From: Cycas panzhihuaensis
Lineage: Eukaryota; Cycadophyta
Assembly: GCA_023213395.1 (NCBI GenBank)
Contig: CM041465.1
Span: 39,749,741-39,813,740 of the forward strand
Length of the DNA stretch: 64,000 bases
Direction of reading: 5' to 3'
The notes beneath the pieces are model-generated. The model was not told the DNA's origin, ran no database searches, and was given only the letters and a program-made list of their open reading frames with translations. The number at the start of each line of letters is the position of its first letter. Position 1 is the first letter of the stretch. Of the stretch, positions 57,138-64,000 are shown piece by piece. The position numbers and the translations under genes are program-made.

Positions 57138-58262
57138 TGATCATGAGGACATCAGGATGTCATGAGACCTTCCTACCCAAGCTACAGAAGGAGTTGGAGG
57201 GATTGCCTTCACAATTTAAGGTTAAAGTCAAGTAGGTAGGTTGGGGAGAGTATATATAATGTAACTCTCTCTATTGTAACCAAGAACTTATGGAAAGTAT
57301 TTTATTGGAACTCAAAAAGGATGTGAAGAAAGTGAAGTTAGATACATAAATAATTCACCTACTGACAGGACTTTCAAATGAAGGAGAAGTTCCCATAGCC
57401 ACCAAAAAGTCAGAAGTAGACTGTGAGACTTGGTTGAAGGAGTTTTTCCAAGAAAACATTAAATTAACCTTGAGAGGAATTCAAGTGGTTGACATAAAGG
57501 ATGCTAGACTACAATGGGTAGCCAAAGATATTAATTCCAGATTTTTATCTAAAAGAAAGTACACATACATTCTAGGAGGAATGATGCCTATATTGCCAAA
57601 GATCTGGGATGGAGAAAAGCTAGATTGGTCAGAATACTTAGTAGTGAATATGAGATAGTAGATTCAGGAAGTGATGACACATAACTTCTATCACCCCTCC
57701 TTGTTATTAGTTATCCTATTTTACCAATTTCCAGGTGTACAGCTAACAAAAACAATCATTCCTCCAAATGAACCACTTATAAAGTAATGGGTGATTGAGT
57801 TTCTAGATACTACTAAAGATAAGGAATTAATGAAAATAATCCAAAAGGAAATAACCAAAGTTCTTAAATGGTTACAACAAACCCCTAAGACACCCATTCC
57901 TCATTGTGCTAAACAAACCATCTGGAAAAGTAGTAAAAAGGAAGAAAGATGAAGAAGAACATGAAGAGGAGGTAGAAGTGGAGTCCTTACTAGAAGAATG
58001 GGCAGAATTCCCTCCTGTAATAGAAATAGAAAAAACATCAACACCTCCTCCATCAGATAACAAATCATTCAATTAATTAAAGAAATGGAAGAAGGGCACA
58101 AAGCAAAGATAGCTATCCTTCAGGAAAAAATTAAAGAAAATGATGCAATAATAGTAATACTTACCCAAATCAATGAAGAAATATTGGCTACAAAAGACTC
58201 AACAATAGGGTAGGGGTAGCAAGAGCAGCCCTGAGACAGAGAGGGGGAGGAATAACCTAAAT
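57138..58262 (+). pseudogene. Gypsy-3 extra ORF downstream of integrase, family unknown
   Basis: A frame of roughly 370 codons, with stops, fills the space between integrase and the 3' LTR. From ATG 57138 it reads HETFLPKLQKELEGLPSQF, then LMESILLELKKDVKKVKL. The open piece 57434-57658 holds VDIKDARLQWVAKD, KYTYILGG and IWDG. It goes on with MR-stop-stop-IQEVMTH, the hydrophobic HPSLLLVILFYQ, an IK-stop-W motif, an acidic run (KKDEEEHEEEVEVE) with PPVIEIEK, and a coiled-coil-like C-terminus (KAKIAILQEKIKENDAII). Gypsy-1 carries the same motifs in order. The position is where env-like genes sit in some plant gypsy elements, but I see no signal peptide or clear membrane anchor. Confidence 0.8.
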
Positions 58263-58319
58263 TTAAAATTTTTTTATTGAGCAAGGATGCTCAAACCCAT
58301 CATGTTAACTTGGGATAGA

Positions 58320-59173
58320 TGTTGGGACATATTTTGACACACTAGGCTATGTGGATACCAGAGGTAGGTTATGTAACCATTGAGGTATAGGTATGGATCG
58401 TACAAAGGTACATATAATATGGAAAAAGAAGAGAATCAACATTCTGGGTACCTATGATAGGTGTATACTTAAAAAGGTATGCAATATAGTATACATACCT
58501 CCTATGATAGGCAAGTAGACAGAAAGGGTATGCATGAAAGAACCTGAACAAAGAATACCTGGGATGATGTCATCAGTACCTAAGGACATACATATGGACG
58601 TACAAATGGATAAGATAGTAGTTAAGATGATTAACTAATAATTAACAAAGAGGTATGCATATGGCTAAAAGGGTACGATTATGATAGAGAATCATAACCC
58701 TTTAGTGAAAGGACACAAAAAAGGCATATTTAAGGGACTCCACAAGGACCATTCTAGAAGGGTGAGAGCTGAGTATTCTAGACATACAGTTATATAGTAG
58801 CCAGCACATATACCATCAATGTAGAGCAGTATACAAGGATGCATACCTTCTAGGAATATACAAGACAACTTTAGTATATATGGCTAGAATGCAGAGGGAA
58901 TGCATTCCAACACCTATTATATAAAGCGTTATTGCTTAATAAAGGAAGAGTTACGTGAAAAATGTTAGTTCTATGTGTTTTATGAGGATTGGATAATGAA
59001 TATGTGCTGTTTATTATACTATTGTGTGTAAACTATGATATAGCTATATGGAATTATGAATAAATCTGTATTGATCTAAGGGTATGAAGCATGTTGACTA
59101 AATCCTAGACTAGACTACCAAGTGGTACCTTGACGAGTGTACCTATCTCAGTGGGGAGATACATAAGTCAACA
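58320..59173 (+). repeat. Gypsy-3 3' LTR (854 bp)
   Basis: It begins TGTTGGGACATATTTTGA and ends AAGTCAACA, matching 48692-49533 with many transitions and small indels. TATAAAG lies at 58920 and AATAAA at 58938. Confidence 0.95.
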
Positions 59174-59907
59174 AAGGATTAAAAATGACTTATTTTAATA
59201 CAAAAGATCACTTTTTTGGTGTGAATTAAGAATATTTTAAAATCATAACATCTTCTTATTGATATGTGATTTGGTGAAAGTGACTGAATTATCCTTTAAG
59301 TGATTGCTTTGTAGTTAAAGAAGGAACTCACTTCAAGTACTTTATGAAAGTATTAAGTTCTCATTTAGAACTTATATTTTTTTCAAGTTTCTAGGTTCTC
59401 TTTATTACAATTAAAGTGTTATTTCAAGCATTCATACAACTTCATTTAGACGCATTTTGTATCAAATTTTTAAGCAATTGTAGAGCAGCATTATCATATT
59501 TTTATAAGTAATTTATTTCAATCCATTAAAACAATTGGTCCATTCCTTATAGAATCAATCAACTTTAAAATCAATACACAATAATTGAGATTCTATAAAA
59601 GAAAGAAAGTATAAAAAGGGTATTATTGGAGTTGTGAATTCTAGAGAAAGTACAATACACTCGTGCAAATCAATCCCACCTCATTTATTATAAATTTGAT
59701 CTTGGCCAACTGTTAGATCTATTAGAAAGATCAAGGCTGTCTAGCTCCTTGCCTAGCCTTCTACTTCTTAAATTACTCTCTTTAGTTATTTTTTACAAGA
59801 TTATAGTTGTTGATGTATTTGTCAATAGAACTTAAACAACGAAAGTTTAAAAATTTTAAGTTATTTCTTATAAATAAGAGTAAAATCTTAAACAATTTGA
59901 ACATAAT
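59174..59907 (+). other. Copia-6 leader, second part, with hairpin
   Basis: AT-rich. At 59700-59760 it carries TTGGCCAACTGTTAGATCT, ATTAGAA and AGATCAAGGCTG, a GATCT/AGATC stem-loop matching the repeated hairpin of the Copia-3 leader. The gag ATG follows at 59908. Confidence 0.6.
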
Positions 59908-60890
59908 GGTGGTTATAAATATGTTTAATGCAATATACATTAAGTTAATTGGAAAAGATAAGTTTTAGGAATGGAAAAAACAAGTAAAAATTTTGCTTAT
60001 TATGAATGAAATTTAGGCTTATATATCAAATAGAGTTAAAAAATGTGTTCCAATTAAAAGTCCAACAAACTACAATGTTACTATTCATCTTGATTTTTCT
60101 TTCATTCTTACATGGGAAGCTAAGGATGAAATAACCTTAGCCTTTATTCATATGACTATTGACCATGTTGTTAATCAAAATATTGTAAATGCTATTTCTT
60201 TAAAAGATGCATAGGATACTTTGTTTTCTTTATATAAGAGATAAGATGATACTCATATTATTATGTGAAAAGTAAAGTTGTTTATTATTAAATTTGTTGA
60301 GCCTATAACTTACTTTTTGTTATCAATCAAAGAGATCAGCAACTAACTAACCACATTAGGGAAATTAGCATCAAATGAAGACCTTGTAAGTGCCATAATT
60401 CATGCATTACCATGGAAATGCAATGTCTTTATTTCATCAATCACATAAGGAGGCACACTTGCAATAATGGCTTTCAATCATTTTGAAAGTCTTTTACTAT
60501 GAGAGGAGCAAATCTACTATCGTCAAGATAAAGCATGCACATCAGGAGCATTCACATTCAAGTATAAGGGCAAATAAATTCTTAAAAAAAATATCAATAA
60601 ATAGTTGGAGAATTTTGGTCTTAGCACATCAAAGGTTAAGAATGTTATTTGTTATTATTATGGAAAAATAGACCACATTCAATATGAGTGTTTGAAGCAT
60701 TAGTTTGATATATAATAACAATAAAACTAGCCTTAATAATAACAACAATGACCATAATAGTAGAAACCCCCTTATAGACCAAATTGAGGTGCATTTTAAG
60801 GATTTTATAAAGGAAGTGGGGTATTTAGAGGTAGTAATCAACACCACCCTAATTAATTTATAGAAGATGATAAATTATTTTATGTCTATC
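59908..60890 (+). pseudogene. Copia-6 gag, decayed
   Basis: ATG 59908 opens MVVINMFNAIYIKLIGKDKF, a stop, EWKKQVKILLIMNE, a stop, AYIS. This is the same gag N-terminus type as Copia-3 and Copia-2. The zinc knuckle near 60652 reads CYYYGKIDHIQYEC, with the second Cys changed to Tyr. Many stops. Confidence 0.87.
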
Positions 60891-60899
60891 ATATAATAA

Positions 60900-63800
60900 A
60901 TAATGATAACACATGGACTATTAATTCAGGAGCATCTTATCATATGACTGGTAATGAGGATTTGTTTTATGGTATTACATAAGGCAAAGGGAAAACAACC
61001 ACTTTTGGCAATAATGAAACTATATAGATATTTAGAGTAGGAAAATTTACTTCTTTCTGCTTGTTAGATTTTCTTAATTCTACATTTCTCATAGGTGATG
61101 TTTACTTGATGCCTTCAATACATAAGAGCATACTATCTGTTAGCCAATTAGATAGGGTAATTAATGAGTGTTTTGTTTAAAGGTAAGATATGTATAATAA
61201 GTGATAAGAATGATCAAGTAGTTATCATTGGTCATTGAGACCATGGAATTTATAAATTAGATGTTTCAATATCACACTTGATACTTCACTAGCATATGTC
61301 TCTTAGTCATTGATAAAAGAACAACTTTGGCATAATATATTAAGTTACTTGAACCTGAACAACATCAAAATGATATTTATTAATAACATGGTGTTTGAAC
61401 TTCTTAAAATTTTAACATCCAAATACCTTTATGAAATTTGTATAATAGGGAAATAACATCCAAAGCCTTTTTTAAAAGGCAAAGTATAGCATACATCTCA
61501 ACCATTATAGCTGGTTTATAAATATTTATGTGGATTTATATCCACACCATCTCTTGGAGGAGCATTATATTATATCACTTTCATTGATGACTTTTCATAA
61601 AAAGTTTAGATTTATTTCATTAAACACAAATTTAAAGTTTAAAAAAATTAAAGGAATTAAAACTTTTTATAAAAATGAATTAGATATACTAATTAAAATA
61701 TTAAGATATGATAATGGTGGTGAATTTACTTCAAGGGACTTTAACCAATTTAGAAAAGATCATGGGATTAAGAGAATTCATTGCTCCATACACATCTCAA
61801 TAAACTGAAGTAGCTGAAAAAATGAATAAGACTTTGGCAAACAAAGCCAAATCCATGATGCATACAAAGAGCCTTCTACTATCCGATTGGGCAAAAGTAT
61901 TTTATATAACAACTTATGTCTCCAATAGGATCTGTTCTATAATAGTCACTAATATAATACCAGAGGAGGTTTTGTTTGGCAAAAAATTAATCATTAGCTA
62001 TTTGTGTACTTTTGGGTCCACTACATATATGCATATTCCCTAATAACAAAGATAGAAATTAGATGATAAAAGTCTAAAATGTATTTTCATTAGTTATTCT
62101 ATTAACAACAAAGTGTAGAGAGTGTATGGTCCTATTATCAAGAAAATGCATATATCAAGAGATATAATATTTGTTGAGGATAATAAGGAGATGGAATACG
62201 TATCCATCCATCTACCTCTTAATAAAGGCAAATAGATTGTTAAGGACTTTCTCCCTCATAATATTCAATACCATGTTCATCTTTTACTCTTATTGCTTTT
62301 TTGTTAAATTTAATTTCATCATTATTAATAACTCTTCTTGAACCTAGTAGCCTTTCTAAAGTTATTCAATCATTATAGGCCCAAGATGTTGATGTCATAG
62401 TTATAGCTGTGAAGAAGTTACCTAAATAGTATACTCAAACTTTATATGATGCATAATTTCTTAAAGGAAAATATTCATCTAAAATAAGATAACAATCTAT
62501 TAACTATGCACTTATCATTAAAGTGCTTTGTATTGATAAGCCTTATATTTTTAAGTAGGCATGCAAAAATAAAAAGTGGAAAGTTATCATGAATGAATAA
62601 ATTTATTTTATTGAAAAGAATGGAATATAGAATTTGGTAAAATTACCTAAGGGTAAATAGGTAATAAGCTACAAGTGTTTATACAAAACCAAAGTTTAAT
62701 CTAATGGCCTAATTGAACGTCACAAGATTTAACTACTTGCAAAAGGATTCAAATAAAAAGAAGGCATTGATTATGAAGAGACCTTCACACCTGTGGAAAA
62801 TATAGATACTATTAGATTAATATTAGCTGTAGTTAAGCATTGTAAGTGGCCAATTTATCAAATGGATATGAAGAGTGCCTTCATAAATAGTAATCTTGAA
62901 GAGAAGGTATATTTAGAGCAACCTCCTAGTTATATTTCATATGGCAAAGAACACTTGGTCTATCACCTTAAAAAGGCATTGTATGGATTAAAATGAGCCT
63001 CTAGGTCTATCACCTCAAAAAGGCATTGTATGGACCAAAACCAGCCCCTAGAGCATGGTATTTAAAAATCGATGATTATTTTTAGAGATATAAGTATCAT
63101 TGATCCTCATTAGACTCTAACCTATATATTAAATTTAGGGATAATTATATTGTATTTTTCACTTTGTATGTTGATAATTTAGTGATCACTAGGAGCGACA
63201 CTAAGATGATACGCATTCTTCAAGATGATTTTAAGAGAAGCTTTGAGATGACAAATCTTGGACTTCTCCATTATTTTTTATGCATGGTGGTATGGCAATA
63301 ATTAAGCCATATCTTCATCTCTTAAGTTAAATATTCTTGGGACATTTACAATGATTGAGAATGGAGGATTATAATTTTTTGTTTATACATATGGTAAATG
63401 GTATAAAGTTATCACTTGATAAGGAAATAAAACCAACAAATTCCACATTATATTAGTAACTAGTGGGTAGTATCATCTATCTGACTAAGACTAAAATGGA
63501 TCTTTCATTTGTAGTTAGGATTTATTCTAAGTATATGTCTCAACCCAATCAGAAGCATTGGAATGTAGCTAAATGTATACTACAATATCTCAAAGGCATA
63601 CATGGCTCACATTATATATATAATATGAATTTTACATTAGAGTGGTTCTCTAATTTTAATTAGGTAGAATGTTAGGATAGCTGATGATAGATTTCGGTGT
63701 ATTACTTTAACTTTGGGTCAACAGTTATTTCATGGATTTGTAAGAAGCAACTCAATGTTACCTTGTCCTCCACAAAAGTATAGTATAAAGCTATAGTTAA

Positions 63801-64000
63801 TGTTATTTATGCAACTATATAACTAAGGAGGATTTTTAGTGATCTTGAAATTGAGTAAAATCATCTCATTAGTTTGTATTGTGACAATTAGAGTGTGCTC
63901 AAATTGATTAAGAATCTAATATTTCATGCAAGAATTAATAATATTAAGGCCTATTACTATTTCATTAGGGAACATCTTTATAATAGTAAGATCAACCTCT
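60900..64000 (+). pseudogene. Copia-6 pol, decayed, continues past window
   Basis: The protease site reads INSGASYHMTG (Asp changed to Asn, about 60918). The integrase has YITFIDDFS (about 61572) and RYDNGGEFTSRDFNQF (about 61705). RT lies at 62560-63300, with MDMKSAFINSNLEEKVYLEQ, then a duplicated LKKALYG motif and a YVDN box (second Asp lost, about 63166). RNase H reads CQPNQKHWNVAKCILQYLKG-like sequence and STKVxYKAI to about 63990. Heavy decay. Confidence 0.9.
62957..63050 (+). repeat. 47-bp tandem duplication in Copia-6 RT
   Basis: GGTCTATCACCTTAAAAAGG at 62957 recurs at 63004 (one change early). The unit covers the codons for YHLKKALYGLK. Since 47 is not a multiple of three, it shifts the frame. 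Confidence 0.93.

Larger units (their letters stand above)
48692..59173 (+). mobile_element. Gypsy-3, Ty3/gypsy element with an extra ORF after integrase
   Basis: LTRs are 48692-49533 and 58320-59173. The order is gag, protease, a long spacer, RT, RNase H, integrase, extra ORF, LTR. The 5-bp flanks (ATAAA on the left, AAGGA on the right) do not match, so the target duplication has been lost. Stops occur in all domains. The integrase and extra ORF are homologous to those of Gypsy-1. Confidence 0.94.
47000..64000 (+). mobile_element. Copia-6, Ty1/copia element, split by Gypsy-3 and cut by window end
   Basis: A 5' LTR and primer site near 47000-47363 are followed by leader sequence, Gypsy-3, more leader, then gag at 59908 and pol to the window edge. 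That the LTR and the gag-pol belong together is inferred from order, strand and a combined leader length (about 2.1 kb) like that of the other copia elements here. The 3' LTR is not in the window. Confidence 0.65.

Noticed and set aside
48687-59178. Target duplication for Gypsy-3
   Set aside because: Left flank ATAAA and right flank AAGGA do not match, and no shift by a few bases gives a convincing pair.
1-64000. Viral or bacterial origin, or an endogenous pararetrovirus
   Set aside because: LTRs, target duplications, initiator-Met primer sites and copia/gypsy domain order explain the coding content. No movement-protein or coat-protein features of plant pararetroviruses were seen.

Overview
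The window looks like nuclear heterochromatin of a plant with a large, repeat-rich genome. It is AT-rich, has no intact host gene, and is almost wholly LTR retrotransposons of plant Ty1/copia and Ty3/gypsy type, most primed from an initiator-Met-tRNA-like site (TGGTATCAGAGC and variants). Many copies are heavily decayed, which suits a slow-turnover giant genome such as a gymnosperm. That last point is a weak inference, because no host gene is available to place the species.

Layout (names are mine). Copia-1 (+, 1-5685) is cut by the window start. Gypsy-1 (-) is an old remnant now split into 5686-8094 and 45988-about 46999. It was split by Copia-2 (+, 8095-45987, target duplication CTTTT). Copia-2 carries two insertions: Gypsy-2 (-, 12613-19706, duplication ACAAT) and Copia-3 (-, 19780-42993, duplication TGGAG). 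Copia-3 contains Copia-4 (+, 26671-42108, duplication AATGC/AATAC), and Copia-4 contains Copia-5 (+, 29325-37545, duplication GTAAC). The nesting is therefore Gypsy-1 > Copia-2 > Copia-3 > Copia-4 > Copia-5, with Gypsy-2 as a sibling of Copia-3. Removing the inserts restores an open Copia-2 pol frame across both insertion points. Copia-6 (+, from about 47000 past the window end) is split in its leader by Gypsy-3 (+, 48692-59173).

Each full element has the usual order: LTR, primer site, leader, gag, protease, then integrase-RT-RNase H (copia) or RT-RNase H-integrase (gypsy), polypurine tract, LTR. All coding regions carry stops or frameshifts. Copia-5 is the best preserved.

Three items stand out. 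(1) Gypsy-3 and Gypsy-1 share an extra reading frame of about 370 codons between integrase and the 3' LTR, with no family I can name. (2) Copia-2 and Copia-5, whose LTRs and gag differ, share a leader block of about 410 bp just upstream of gag. (3) The Copia-4 leader carries an antisense HSP70 fragment and a second antisense gene-like fragment, which suggests capture of host transcript pieces.
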